Assembly (NCBI GenBank): GCA_947579665.1
Contig: OX388345.1
Coordinates: 58,147,454 to 58,211,453 of the forward strand
Direction of reading: 5' to 3'
Length of the DNA: 64,000 nucleotides
Origin: Sympetrum striolatum
Taxonomy: Eukaryota; Arthropoda; Insecta; Odonata; Libellulidae
A program made the translations under genes and the position numbers. Shown here one piece after another: positions 23,601-36,257 of the stretch (within the stretch, counting starts at the first letter, position 1; every line of letters begins with the position of its first letter). The notes beneath the pieces were generated by a model, which saw only the letters and a list, made by a program, of their open reading frames with translations, was not told the DNA's origin and ran no database searches.

Positions 23601-24884
23601 TATCTTTACTCATGTCTTATCGTTAGAGAAGTATTCTGAGGTTTCAAAAGTATATATTATGTGAGTTATTATTTGTCTGAAATAAAGATAATTTCCAATT
23701 TCGATGGAATTTTTACTCTTTTACTATAATTATAATTTTATATATTTTTACTATAATTATATTTTATATAATTTTATAATTCAGAAGTATATATTTCAAT
23801 TTAATTTTGTAGATCGTTACTCGCATTCCTTCGTTTCATTATAGAAAAACATTAGCAAAATGAATTACGTAACTTGCGTATAGTATTTAATATATTTTAT
23901 TTTCAATCTGGTCCTTTTTTTAAAGATAATTATTGGTAAATTAATATTTTTGGTAAACAGTTTTTTTATAATTTCAGACGCAACGAATTTCAGGGGAGGT
24001 AGGAGATCGACAGGTATTCTAATCGAAGAATATTGCATTAAAATTAATCGTCTAACAATTTCTAAATTTAAATTAAATTGTTTTGCGCTTAAATAAATTT
24101 TATTTTGATGAATATTATAATTTATGAAAACTATTAACAGTAGGAGGGAAATAGGGATGTCAACTGAAAGTTGATCTTCGACCAATAACAGTGCAGTATT
24201 TTTTTCAACGTCTTCTAGAAAGTTTTAAACTTCAGTTGCTTCGGATACGTAACCCAGTGAGGAGCTGCTGCTAGTCTTATTTTACCGGAAGACCGTTTAC
24301 TTTTGAATTTTAAGTATAGGCAATAGGTTCGAGCATATGCGAACAATTTTCAAAGTTTAGCTTAATTATTGTTTGATTAATTTTATTCGAGAAGTATATA
24401 TTTATCAAATTTTGGAATATATCATAAAGTCAAGATTTTCATGGACTTTCCTGGGATCCCATTCATTTGGTAAGTACGCGCATTATCATTAATTACTGTG
24501 GATTAAGTTCTTAATGTTTATTTTCGAGTTGAAAATATATCTCAATACTTATGATAAACATTATTACGAGTCATTAGAAGTGTTTGTTGCTATGACATTG
24601 GCAGTTAAGTCAGCTTTCTTCGTATCCAAGCTATCTTTATATTTCTTTTACCTTGAATTGCAGTAAATTTCGCGTTTTTGATTCAGGTGCCTTTTGCCCT
24701 TAGTCTTCAATAGTCCTGCTTTTCGTCTCTAAGCTCGAAGTATTTGTCATCGGAAATAGCATTGAGATTCGTCATTTTTAGAATTGATTTGAATACACAA
24801 TTATATTACTGGACTGTGTAAATCAAGCGATAATATCACAATTCGTTCGAAGTCATTTATGGATATTATCTACCAGAATCAAAT
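20641..24884. other. Long AT-rich intergenic stretch, no gene recognised
   Basis: Only short, unconvincing open frames. Small local repeats occur: a diverged tandem copy near 21785-21900 (TCTTGATGGT ... CGGTAC) and an AT-rich direct repeat near 23710-23780. I see nothing else that can be supported. Confidence 0.6.
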
Positions 24885-25121
24885 CAACTGGATTTAGGTT
24901 GATTAGGCGTTTTTTGATGGATAGAGTTCTGTAGAGTTTGGCATAGGTGCTCGTATTAGCATTTAAAATATAATCTATCGATTCGGCCGAGATGTTGTGG
25001 AAAGACATAATTGAAAATAGATTTCTACTTTTCCAGAAAGGTTAGGCCTTTCCTTTGGCCAAACTCTACAGAACTCTATCCATCAAACAACGCCTAATCA
25101 ACCTGAAAACAACTGGATTTA
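24885..25121. mobile_element. Foldback MITE with 47-bp inverted repeats and 12-bp target duplication
   Basis: Left arm 24896-24942 and right arm 25058-25104 are inverted copies matching at 46 of 47 positions, separated by 115 bases. The direct repeat CAACTGGATTTA lies at 24885-24896 and 25110-25121, consistent with a target-site duplication. No coding capacity. I cannot assign a superfamily; a 12-bp duplication is unusual for common MITE families, so the exact ends are approximate. Confidence 0.7.
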
Positions 25122-25889
25122 AATTTAAATTTATAATTCGCATTAACCGTCCATCATATTAGTATTCTCCATAACCACCATGTAATTTTTTAATATTGGG
25201 TAGACATTCGTCGCTGAATTGATATGTTCTTCCTCTCGATTTTGAGTCTAGGATAGCTGGATCAATTATTTCGAAGTCGGCTTGGAGGTCTTAGTCTGAA
25301 ATTCAATGGTAGTCAAAGATTTGTGGCTTCGCTTATATTAGTTCAACTTAATTGCCCAAGATGACTATCGGAAATATTTAATGGTAAACTTACCAGAGTA
25401 TTTTAACAGATTACTACTTTGAACGGTAATTTACCGAAAGGATCTGGATAAACTTTCGAATTTTATTTTACGAGCATTGATCGTTTGAAGCATTCTTGTG
25501 ATTTTGCTTCGAGAAATCATACTACGGCTTTCATAAAAAAATTAATTATACATAATAAAAAAGGGGGGAAAGTACGCTAGGTAATATTTTGAATTTTATT
25601 TCGGGATTTGTGCTGAATGTCATCAACCAATGCCATACCAACGGGAATTATTTTTGATTTGCAACTTCTTTCAACTAAATTCTTCTTTCCCCTTCTCTTT
25701 CAATGTTAGATTGAAATCATTCTTGCACATAATTTTGTAAGAAAAAGTAGATATGATTCTCTCTGAACTGTATTTGAATTCTAATCCTCGAACGATGAAT
25801 TTTTGTCATTTAGAAATTCTCAATATTAAAATTAACGTAAGCCTAAGATGCTATTGTAGTTATCCATCCAATAACAGAAGTCCTGGCGG
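25122..25889. other. Intergenic, nothing recognised
   Basis: AT-rich sequence without open frames of note. Confidence 0.6.
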
Positions 25890-26450
25890 GATTTTAGAAT
25901 GAGAATTGACGATATGTTATCGTTTTTAGCATTTTACTTTTTTCGAATATTATTAGATTTCCGTTTTGCTTAAATACTTTCATTGGATGCAAATCCAAAT
26001 TTTGAATTTGAATTAAACGAGCAGGCTATAGCGTGTTTTAATAAATATGTTTCAATTAAAGTATCTCTGTCTTTGAGATTAAATTAATTAATTGTACCCA
26101 ATACTGAGGTTATTGTTCCCAAACATCTTCGTTTTGTTATCAGACATGGACTTATGACTTCGCATAGGAAATCCGAGTATGAGCGGCCGGTACTACCATC
26201 TGCTCGCTCTTATCCATACTTTGCACAATACATTCTGTTAATAATTAATCAATACTTAATTAATTTGTGTTTCTTTCTAATTTCCAGTTTTGAGGAAGTG
26301 CATTCTATCTATTCTGGATGATGATTCTTATGGTGTCTCGGATGTGACACTGAAAGTGCTCACCACCAATGGTTATCAAATGAAGTCTTCCTGATGCCCA
26401 ATACACGTTAGTTCTTTTGAATGATATTTTCTATTTTATATTACGCAATT
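25890..26450. repeat. Diverged duplicate block, copy 1 (partner at 32380-32810)
   Basis: Matches 32380-32810 in the same orientation with substitutions and indels: both begin GAGCAGGC, share CCAAACAT(C/T)TTCG, TCTATTCTGGATGATGATTCTT and TGTCTCGGATG, and end near a GTTAGTTCTTT donor-like site. The best-kept 100 bases (26289-26402) lie between an aatttccag acceptor-like and a gttagt donor-like sequence, as for an old exon, but the two copies do not keep a common reading frame. Confidence 0.6.
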
Positions 26451-27344
26451 GTTTAGTTTATGGCTTTATGATTTTAACAATTTAAACGTTTTATCTAATT
26501 AATTTTTTATACAAGAATGACTTACCCATTTTTTGATTCGTTAATTAATGATTAGTCTTATTAGAGTTAATCTCATCAACTTGACTTATATCTGATTCAT
26601 AAATTAATAATTGTATACATAGACAACAAAGATTATTGCCAAAGATGACTCCGTATTCTTCGATCATTGCAAACTTAGGGTTTTCAAACGCGCAAACAAT
26701 TTCTTCGTGATAAAAGAATACGTTATTAGGTCATTCTGTTTCCCATTCATGCATTCCCTTTTAACTCCAGTTTCAGCTTTTAATTTCTTCATTTTTCATT
26801 TATTTTAGCTTACTTTCACTTCCTCCATTTTTGTAAGCAGAAATGAAGTATATTAAATAAAGGAATTCGGAATCACCTCAAGGTCTGGGCTTCCTCAAAT
26901 TTCAATTACTTCCATTCTTAAGATTATTAGAATGATGTAGACATTAAAGCTATTTTAACCTTCCATATATTTTCACTTTTTCAAGGTCTTGTGTTCGTAA
27001 ATTATCTCCGACATTGTAAACATCTTTACTTTATTTTGTTTGCCTTATCTTTCACGAGTCTGTAGTGAAGCTAGGGAAGGTGATTAGTCTCGATTTCAAT
27101 CGGCGTAGAATACGCAAATAGAATTTTTATATTTCTTAGCTATCGATGCACTAATAGAACAATCTCAGGTACTATATTGACCCATCAATCAACTGCTGAC
27201 TGTTCTTTTAAGAGATAGAGAATCCTTTTCAGATATTGCAGCATTGGCTTGCTTGGCATTGTAAAATATGTTGCCCCTTTATAAATTTACTAGTAAATGG
27301 GTGCTTGCAAACTGCAAGCAAAGAAAATTATGAAGGGATATGTG

Positions 27345-27900
27345 TCTTTTTAATTATACTACTGTCTATCGTATACCTAATTTTCAAATATGAGATCGAG
27401 TTTCATCTAATAATATAATAATTATTTCGAAAGCCTTTCACGTTTAATTGAGACGGGAGTTTTGCAGTTGAGACCTTAAAGAATACGCATACGTAAAATT
27501 AAATTAAAGAAATGCGCCAAACAAATTTAAGTAATAATAAAAGTCTTCGTAAGATAAAAAGGCGAGAAATCGATAGATGATTCGTTACCTGTAGTACTCG
27601 GTTCAGTGCAAGGCATACTTCAATTGAATCCTATGCGCATTAAATGGCGTCTAAAGCGGCACTATGAGCTCCGTTTCTAATTAAATAAACAAATAGAAAT
27701 TAGGCAACGTAGTTGAATAATTTTGAAGAATGTAGAAAAAGAAGTTGAATTTAAAGTCCATATGGAGATGTTGGGAAAATATTTTGCATGCGATGATAAA
27801 CGCAGAAATTGTTTTTACTTACAAAAATTATCCAGCGAACACGTAGAACTACATAATCCGAAGGTCGTTCAAGGTTTTAGGACGTCCCCCTTTGGATTTC
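27345..27900. repeat. Diverged dispersed repeat, unit A copy 1
   Basis: Shares a long diverged stretch with 27905-28400 and 30066-30600, marked by GGTTCAGTGCAAG, AAATGGCGTCTA, ATGAGCTCCGTTT and TAAATAAACAAATAG. Same orientation in all three. No lasting open frame. The repeat family is not one I recognise. Confidence 0.65.
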
Positions 27901-27904
27901 AAAG

Positions 27905-28400
27905 GCCTTCTACGCTTATTTGATACGGGAGATTTGGAGTTGATTCCTAATGAATGTGCATTTGTAAAATTAATTTAAGAAAATACGCCAATCAAAGCAA
28001 AGTTAGAATAAAAATCTGCATAAGATAAAAATGCGGAAAATAAATAGACGATTACCTGTGAAGTATTCGGTTCAGTGCAAGACATAATGAAATTGAATCC
28101 TATGTTCATTAAATGGCGTCTACCACGACAATGAGCTCCGTTTGTAATTATATAAACAAACAAATATGCTACAGGTAACGTATCTATGTAAATAATTTTG
28201 AAAAACGTAGAAAAAGAACTTAATTCTAAAGCCCGTTTGCAGAATATGAAAAAATAATTTGAGGTGAATACAATAGAAAAGAGTAAACATAGTAAGCATA
28301 CATTTTTAATCGCAGAAATTGTTTTACTTACGAAGAATCATCCAGCTGATACGTAGAAAAACGTAATCCAAAGTTCGTTCAAGGAAATCAGCGTATTTTA
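27905..28400. repeat. Diverged dispersed repeat, unit A copy 2
   Basis: Second copy of the unit at 27345-27900, directly adjacent and in the same orientation, with many substitutions and small indels. Confidence 0.65.
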
Positions 28401-29060
28401 TGAGTAGATTTTTGTTGTTTATTTTGATGAAAGTTAAATGTTCTTGATGTATATTAATATTAAAAACAAAAGAATATTGAAAAATATCTCAAAAACTTCA
28501 TACTTTCATCACGGCGTATGTTATTTGAACTGCAAACAAATTTGTATTCCACGTAAATAATGGTCGTAGCCAAAGTTTTTATCTTGGGAAGGGTGCAAAT
28601 AAAAACAGTATTAATTTGTATTTAATTTAAGATGTTGCCGACATGGCGAAATTGGATGTAGGAAAAATGAAAATTCCACTTTGAGGTATAATTTAGTTAA
28701 ATACTCTCCACTGTACGTACATTTTTCATGCTTATGTGAATGAAAAAATTTGGTTCTTCATGGACATTTATCGTTTCCCCAGCAGTATCCCATATCATTA
28801 CGTAAGGTACTACGTATTAATTAAAAAAACGAAAATTTAACTTAATTTTAAATTCTGTATGGATAAGATGACAGAATAAATATATGTTATTAAAATAGAA
28901 AAGACGATACATAATAGGCATACAATTAAAAGCACAATTTTCACACACGAAAGGCAATCCAACATATACGTATAATCCTAACATCGTTCAAGGATATAAT
29001 TTTATTTCCTGTGTAGATATTTGTTGTTCATTTAAATGAAAGTTACACTTTCTTGATATT
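28400..29060. repeat. Diverged dispersed repeat, units D and B, copy 1
   Basis: About 28490-28800 resembles 31305-31615 (shared ATGGCGTATG-like start, CAAACAAATTTG, AATGGTCGT). About 28817-29045 resembles 30672-30912 (shared AATTTTAAATTCT, GATGACAGAATAA, CATAATAGGCATA, TAGATATTTGTTGTTCATTT). All copies are in the same orientation. Confidence 0.6.
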
Positions 29061-29540
29061 CAATTATAATATGGTCCTTCAAGAAAGGCGGGCAGCAACG
29101 GGTTTGGCTGCCCGTATGAGCTTTTTGGTTACAATGTATCACAATGTATGTAGTATGAAATTGAGGCATACGTTACTTAAAGCTTCCCCTCCTAAAAGGA
29201 ACATCATCTAAAGAAGCCACACTATGAGGTGGCACGCGAGACAGGACGCTGGAGCTTATCTGTCGATCTTAAGAGAAACTAAGGGCAAAATACCAAACAC
29301 ACCGAGTGCGGTGAGAAAGTGGTCACTGTGCTAGGACTCCAACACCAAGGTACGAATTCCGGCTAGCAAGATTTTTCTGGCTATAGAATGGTTGAGTGTC
29401 TTTGTTAATAGTATTAGTTATTGAAATGGTGGTAATTGGGATCTTCCTGCTTTCATCAGAGATGTTATGAATATTGTGATTAATTATAACGCCATAAAGT
29501 AGGAATCGGAAATGGCCATTGCAAAGGAAATTTTAGACAT
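29061..29540. other. GC-richer intergenic island between repeats
   Basis: Stands out in base composition from the AT-rich repeats on both sides and has a short hairpin (GGGCAGC ... GCTGCCC near 29085-29110). It breaks the order of the repeat block, so it may be a later insertion, but no ends or coding frame are visible. Confidence 0.4.
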
Positions 29541-31620
29541 AATTTAATATACGATAAATGCATTGGGTTAAGTGAGAATAAAGTGAAATACTACTACACT
29601 AAACTATACCGATTTTGATGCTAATGATTCGTATTGTTTGCAGTTATATTATTTCTAAATAATATCGTTGAAACTATTAATTTACATTAATATTCTGATA
29701 GTAATATTTTAGGATGATGTAAATTTCAGTTGTACTTACTTTTACTAAGGCATAGGTAGACTTGATCCGGTATACTACGTTCTTCATCAGTAATTAATGA
29801 GTATTTTTCATCGAAATTGCTTTCTTATCCCCCTTATATAGATTCAGTGTAGACTTTTAAATTTAATCCTCAAATAATCTCACTACTTACATGAATTTTC
29901 CGATTATCTTCGTTTATAAATGGTCTCGTATTTTCTACATAAACTTATGTTATCACAGTATGTATTCCCGAATAATTCATTGACCGTGCAGATATTCGCT
30001 GTCCATTTTGATGAAAGTTACATTTTTCAACCTTCAGTCATAACATATATGGAAAGAAAATTTTTTTAATTATACCACTGTCTATTGTATGCATAATTTT
30101 CAAATAAGTGAGATCGAGATTCGCCAAATAATATGATAGTAAAATAATCATTTCTAAAGCCTTTCGCGTTTATGAGATACGGGAGTCTGTAATGAATACG
30201 CATTCGTAAAATTATATTAAAGAAATACGCCAAACAAAGTAAAGTCAGAATAAAAATCTGCATAAGATAAAAATGCGGAATAAATAGACGATTACCTGTG
30301 TAGTATGTGGTTGAGTGCAAGACATTCTGCAAAATAATCCTATATTCATCAAATGTTGTCTACTACGACAATGAGCTCCGTTTCTAATTAAATAAACAAA
30401 TAGACAATAGGCAACGTAATTATGTAAATAGTTTTAAAGTACGTAGAAAAAGAACTTTATTCTAAAGTCCGTTTGGAGAAGATGGGAAAATAATATTCAT
30501 ACAATGATACATGCAAAGATTGTTTTTACTAACCAAGAATTATCCAGCGTAGAACAACGTAATCAGAAAGTCGTTGAAGGAAATCAGTGTATTTTATGAG
30601 TAGATTTCTGTTTTTTTTTATTTTGATGAATGTTGAATTACGTAATATATTACGAACTAATTGTGTACTACGTATTAATTAAAGAAACGTAGAAAAAGAA
30701 CTTAATTTTAAATTCTCTTTGGAAAGGATGACAGAATAATTATATGTAATTAAAATAGAAAAGAATAAACATAATAGGCATAAAATTAAAAGAACAGAAA
30801 CTCGCACACACGAAAAGCAATCCACCATATGCGTAAACCAACGATATCCTAACATAGTTCAATAATACCATGTATTTCCTGATTAGATATTTGTTGTTCA
30901 TTTAGATGAGAGTTCAGTATATAATAAATGTATTTGGTTAAGTGAGCTATGAAATATAATATATTAATAAATTATAGTGTTCGCGAAACTAATGATTCGT
31001 AATGCTTATAGTTATGTTATTTCTAAAGATTGTCGTTAAACCTTTTAATTTACATTAATATCCCTCTCTATTAATTTATATTCGTATCTATGTACTTCAT
31101 TCTAGAAAAATCTCACTACTTACATGACTTTTACGATTATCTTCGTTGTTAATGGTCTCGTATTCTCTACATAAACTTATGTTATCACAGCATGCATTCA
31201 CGATTGATTCATTGACCGTGCAGATATCCACTGTCTATTTTAACGAAATTTACATTTTTCAGCATTCAGTAATAACATGTATCGAAAGAAAGATTTAAAA
31301 TAATTAAAAATGCATCAAACCTTTATCATGGCGTATGGAATTAGTATTGTAAACAAATTTGTTTTCGATTTAAACAATGGTCGTTGTCATAGATTTAATC
31401 TTCGAAATGAGCAGAAAATAACGCAATAAATTGGCGTTCAAACTAAACTTTTGCAGATTTCGTGCCGGAATCTTAAAATTGGTTGCAAGAAAAGTAAATT
31501 TTGATCTTTTATACATAATTCAGACCAAGTCCCACTGCTTTACGATTACTTTTTAAGGTTTTAATTAACGAAAGAAATTTGCTCTGCATGGCCATTTTTC
31601 GTTTTCCCCGTTTAATTGCA
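29540..31620. repeat. Further diverged copies of repeat units C, A, B, C, D
   Basis: In order: unit C about 29540-30040, unit A about 30066-30600, unit B about 30672-30912, unit C about 30910-31270, unit D about 31305-31615. The C copies share GTCTCGTATT(T/C)TCTACATAAACTTATGTTATCACAG and ATTCATTGACCGTGCAGATAT. With copies at 27345-29060 this shows a roughly 3-kb block duplicated in direct orientation and then decayed. Confidence 0.6.
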
Positions 31621-32380
31621 TTGAAAAATATAATCGTCTCTGGGCTCTAACCTAATAAAAAATCTGTAGATTTTCGATTTTTTCCCAACTCGACTGTCAA
31701 TTATAAATCTCCCTTGAAACTTTCAGCCTTCCAGCTCGATTAGAAATGCCCAGGAATTTGTATGAATGAGTCGGATTTGCAGCTTTATATATAGTAATAA
31801 CTTATGTTATGCATTCTTATGAATAACACCGATGAAGTTATAAAGATCATTAATAGTGTTGGAAATCTATAATAAATAATTTAACTTTAAAATCACCAAT
31901 ATGTATGTGATGGTGGATATGTATTTATCAGGTTTCATTAACTTCCACTGAAATTCAACATTTTATGACCATTAAATTTTTTGTTTTAGAAATCAGGATA
32001 CCTTTTATAGGGTATTCGATTTTCCCAAAGTGTACGGGGGCACGCATAATAAATGCTAGCGTTGGATTCAATAAGGGTTTCTAACAATAAAATGCAGTTA
32101 AACTGAATTATTGTTGATTCGCTCTTCTCTAAAACAACACTTTCATCCCAAAGATTTTCACGTTCGATTGTTTCTCCGTTTCAGTTACGAAATATTAACT
32201 AAATTACTACCAGACTAAATTACTACCAGACTAAATTATTACTGAATACACTACTCATAGTACCAAATTGGGTCCAGTTTTCCCTGTTTTCGTTTTTAGG
32301 AGTAATATAATTACGTTACATAATAATTTTATTCATGTGAAATTAGTTTCTGAATCCCAGCCAATAAAATAACGGAATTA
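31620..32380. other. Intergenic, nothing recognised
   Basis: AT-rich; a short direct repeat (ACTAAATTACTACCAG) near 32199-32230 is the only structure seen. Confidence 0.55.
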
Positions 32381-32810
32381 TTATCAGAAATTTGTAATAC
32401 CTGAGCAGGCCATGGTATTTTATATTAGATATATTTCAGTTAACATTACTTAGGTTTTTGAGATTGAATTGTTTCCAAACATTTTCGATGTTATTATCAG
32501 ACCTTATTTTTCGACGAAACATAGAAGATTCTAGTTAGATCGATCAGAACTTATATCTGCTTCCTTTTATACATGTATTGTACAATTTATTTGGCAAATA
32601 ATGTATTAATTACTTAATTGATTCGTTTTTAATTCTATTTTCAATCTTTGAGAAAGTCTGATCTATTCTGGATGATGATTCTTCAGGGTGTCTCGGATGC
32701 AATATCAAATGAGCGTTCAGCGAAGGGTTATCAAATGAATTCTTCCGGATACCCTATGCAGGTTAGTTCTTTAAAAAATTATATTTTCAACCTTATAGTA
32801 CGTCATTATA
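32380..32810. repeat. Diverged duplicate block, copy 2 (partner at 25890-26450)
   Basis: Counterpart of 25890-26450. Here one frame stays open for 83 codons from 32648, through a CAG-GTTAGT donor-like site; the same frame is shifted and stopped in the partner. I do not recognise the peptide. Confidence 0.55.
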
Positions 32811-33585
32811 TTTTTTGTGCTCATTGTATTCTGATGTATAATATCTTGAGCGTAAGATATTTTAATTTTTTTAACGACACAATTGTTTTCATTATGTAAT
32901 TATTGGTCCTCATAATTAATTTAATTACATGCCATTTTCCAAAAATTATACATACAGTCAGAGCAGTTAAATAATTAATAGTAAAGCTCCGAGTGTGTCC
33001 TAAAAAACTCTTAATGCACCTGTAAGGTGAGAAAATTTCTACCACATTCTATTATATAAGTATTGTAAGTTACCTGATTCGATATAAGACTTTAGATTAT
33101 TAAATAAATAACCAAGGTATGTGAGATTTAAAAGATTACTTCTCCATGGGTCCCCTCATTTCAATGGAGGGTGGTGCCACTTGCGATGATCGGTAGTACT
33201 AATTTTTGGGTATTCTTTTACCACCTGACATGCTAAAAAAAACCCTTGCGCTTTGGAAAATATGCTTTCTATTCGATGTTTTTAAATATTTTTTTCTAAT
33301 TATCCTATATTCTTATGAATAAATGTCCCGTTTATTTCGAAATACGCATATAATACAATTTTATAGTAATTTAAATTTTAGTGGATGTCATATTAGATTC
33401 ACTTTCAACTTAAATAAGTCTTATTTTTACAACATTGTGTCAGTTTCCGGCTGAAACGACGGTAACATTTTACATTTTTTATCGCTTGGAATACCTCTTA
33501 GGTTTTAACTCATCATAAATATTTCGATTATTTCTCAGTGTTCCTCGAAAATGCTGGTGTTATCGTTGCAAAATAATTCCGGAAA
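32811..33585. other. Intergenic, nothing recognised
   Basis: AT-rich sequence with no supported feature. Confidence 0.55.
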
Positions 33586-34432
33586 AAATTTTCGAATATA
33601 AGGTATGTATTTTCTTTTTTCAGATTATATCACCTTTTATATTTTTTCCGCGCCTCAAAGAAAACTTAAAAAGTAATTTCACTTCCCCGGTAATTCTAGG
33701 TTACACGCGTTTATTTAATGCACGCAGAAGCCGTATAAGCGCGTTTAATTTTCCTCCGAGATTGCGCAGGTTGAGTAATGCGTTTATTCAATGTCAATAT
33801 GTATCGGAATAATTTATTTTTGCGTTTTACCTTTCAGATGGATGCATTTCAAAGGTTTTACATTTTGAAAAATGCACTGCTGTGCCCAAAATTCAGCGGA
33901 AGTTATTTTTTTAAATCCAGGCAACCCACTCACAATAAAATAACATTTGTAGGCGGGTTGTCTGAATTTTAAAAATTGTATCGCTAAACTTTGAGCTCAG
34001 CAGTGCATTTTTTTAAATGTGAGCTTTATGAATGCATTGAAATTGAATTTTTTGTAGCAAAAAAATAAATCGAGAAAAAAGTTAGGAGTTAATGATTGGA
34101 CCGCCCGCCAAGCGGGTTCGAGGGCAGCGCGGGGTCTGAGGCTCCCGCAACACTAAATGTACGGGTTCGAATCCAGTTCAGACGAAAAATCGAATTTAGG
34201 TTGGTGAAGAACCTCCGGTGGGTTTGGCGGCCCTCTAATCCCGGAGGTAGCTCCCGGCCGGATTCGAACCCCATACAAGCAGCGTCGCACCTAGGTGCCT
34301 CGACCCACTGCGCCACCAGTCGAACGGTTAAAGTCGAGCAGAATAAGCTACTGTTTCGTCCAAGACTGTCCTTGGGGAGGGAATTAAAACATGCAACTCT
34401 GAACGGCATGCGCTAAATCCATGTATATAGTT
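33585..34432 (-). mobile_element. 0.85-kb interspersed repeat with tRNA-like promoter boxes, copy 1
   Basis: Near-identical over its length to the inverted copy at 49240-50041. Read on the minus strand it starts near 34325 with a tRNA-like head: an A-box-type TGGCGCAGTGGG and a B-box GGATTCGAACC on the plus strand (GGTTCGAATCC read in the transcribed sense). At the other end of the GC-rich part (34155-34175) a second GGTTCGAATCC lies on the plus strand. 33836-34045 forms an imperfect foldback. The head suggests a SINE-type origin; the foldback suggests a DNA element, so the class is open. The open frames at 34096-34416 on both strands are not genes. Confidence 0.7.
33836..34045. repeat. Imperfect long inverted repeat inside the 0.85-kb element
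   Basis: GCACTGCTG...CCAGGCAACCCACTCACAA pairs with TTTGTAGGCGGGTTGTCTG...CAGCAGTGC, giving arms of about 95-100 bases round a short AT loop. The inverted copy at 49.6-49.85 kb keeps the same structure. Confidence 0.7.
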
Positions 34433-34515
34433 TATCGATTCATTAAATGCCTCCTATTCGCTTATGATTTTCAATTTTCTATCTTGGCATTATGATATGT
34501 ATATATAACTTTTTA

Positions 34516-34557
34516 GGCTCCCGGATAGTCATGTGGACAGCGCGTTTGCCTTTGGTG
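34516..34557 (+). mobile_element. tRNA-derived SINE, 5' part (split by the hAT element)
   Basis: GGCTCCCGG...GGACAGCGCG is the head of a tRNA-derived SINE. It continues after the hAT element at 38888, where a B-box (GGTTCGAATCT) and the end of a tRNA-like acceptor stem (GTGAGCC, pairing with GGCTCCC) follow. Confidence 0.75.
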
Positions 34558-34648
34558 TAGGGATGCCACATCGACATCGATGTATCGGACTACTCGATGT
34601 TTTTTTGCCGATACATCGGAAACATCGAGTGGTACGAAAATGAGTGGA

Positions 34649-34892
34649 ACATCGACTCGATGTTTTTCAAAACACTCAACATCGACCCGATGTTTTAGAA
34701 GAGGAGCAGGTAGTAACGAATTTTTTTCAAAACACTCAAAATCGACCCGATGTTTTAGAATAGGAGCGGGTAGGAACGAATGTTTTTCAAAACACTCAAA
34801 ATCGCACCGATGTTTTGGAAGAGGAGCGGGTAGTAACGAATGTTTTTCAAAACACTCAACATCGCACCGATGTTTTGGAAGAGATTTTTAGA
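34649..34892. repeat. 60-bp satellite, array 1 (about four units)
   Basis: Units contain AACGAATGTTTTTCAAAACA, an ACATCG(A/C)(A/C)CCGATGTTTT core and a GGAGCGGGTAGT segment. Same family as 36258-36810. The CATCG...CGATG core resembles the transposon's subterminal motifs. Confidence 0.85.
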
Positions 34893-36250
34893 TTTAGATT
34901 TTCTCCATAAAGATACATTGCGTGGATTTTCGAAAATTCTTTTGAGGCACTTTCCGGTAAAGTAGAGTGTTGAAATTCGAGGTATCGCTGGAGGCCGTGC
35001 GTATCCGATGAAAACTATTAAGACATCATCGAAGATTATCCTTGGTTCGACGCTAGGTCAGGGCAAATATTCTCCCATTTAATTTACATTGAGATTTTGT
35101 TGAATCACTTCCCGATAAGATGGAAACTTGAAACTCGGCATGTAGATAGAGATCGTAAATATCGTTTATGTACGTTGTTGAACGTTTCGCTGTTGTCCTT
35201 GGTTCGATTCATTTATTTACATTCCTCAATGCATTTCTTATGGAGATAACAGGAACAAATTTTAGGTACTTCCCGGCATGATATCGACTTCAATCTTTGC
35301 AATAAATAAAATCAAGTCTTAAAAAGTCTTAAGGTCTGTTCACAGCTACCAATAAGTCCTGGGTTCGACACTAGGGGCCTCTAAAATTAATAATTGTTAG
35401 GATGTTTAAGAATTTTTTGAAGCTCTTCCTGATAATTTAGAAACTTAAAACTAGGCATGTAAATAAATATCATAGATTCATTTCAAATACGTGTTTTAGC
35501 ATTCCTTGATCGTCCTTGGTTCGATCCCAGAAAGCCATTTACATTGCCCTATGCATTTCAGATGGGGATAATGGAGTCTTATTTCAGGACCTTCCCGGTA
35601 TGAGATGGACTTCAAACTAAGCATTCCTAACAGGTTATAGTAGCCCATTTGCATCCGCTAATAGGTCCTAGGTTCGACGCCAGGCGTCTCCAAAAATTAG
35701 AAATTGCTATGATTTTTAAATTTTTTATACCTCTTCCCAATGACATTGAAACTCAAAACTTGCAATGTGAATAAAGATTAGAAATACATTTTATATGCTT
35801 GCAGCATGTAAGTATATTTTACTCGTACCTATACATTCATATATACACACATTCATAGGGGATCAAATTTCTAACCATGTGCCACTGACTTGAAATTTTT
35901 ACGGCGTAGTGGCCATAACGTGTAACCTCCAGAAAAAAGCCGACTTTGAACCTCAGTGTCATGGGTTCGATTCCAGAAGGCCCCAAAGTCACAATGTTCT
36001 CCATAAAGATACATGGTGGGGATTTTCGAAAATTTTTAAATAATACTTCCCGGATAGGTAGAAAATCAAAATTCAAGGAGCTTACAGATATGGTCATGAT
36101 CTATCGAAAACATGAATGACTTCTAATGAGAACCTCCTGGGTTCGAAGCTAGGACGATACAAAAATTTTGTATCTAAAAAAACATAGGGATAGTTTTTCA
36201 TTATTTTTTTGATGCACTTATCAAAATGATAGGAAGTTCTCGCTCCGCTA
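34893..36250. repeat. ~160-bp satellite with B-box-like motif, array 1
   Basis: GGTTCGA occurs at 35044, 35201, 35362, 35518, 35671, 35964 and 36140, always in the plus orientation, usually as CCTNGGTTCGANNCNAG, at spacings of about 153-176 (one gap of 293). Between them recur CTTCCCGGTA-like, GGAAACTTGAAACTC-like and GCATGTAAATAAA-like segments. So this is a diverged tandem array. GGTTCGANNCC is the Pol III B-box core bound by TFIIIC; whether it is bound here is unknown. Confidence 0.75.
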
Positions 36251-36257
36251 GAAGATG

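Noticed and set aside
34096..34416. Overlapping 106-codon open frames on both strands, repeated at 49328-49571, considered as a conserved gene
   Set aside because: Conservation is explained by two copies of one repeat; the sequence is a GC-rich tRNA-like region, open on both strands by composition.
34580..34891. Repeat protein with 20-residue units (also minus strand 36512-36829)
   Set aside because: The 60-bp satellite length keeps frames open on both strands; there is no start context, no flanking exon and no composition typical of a protein.
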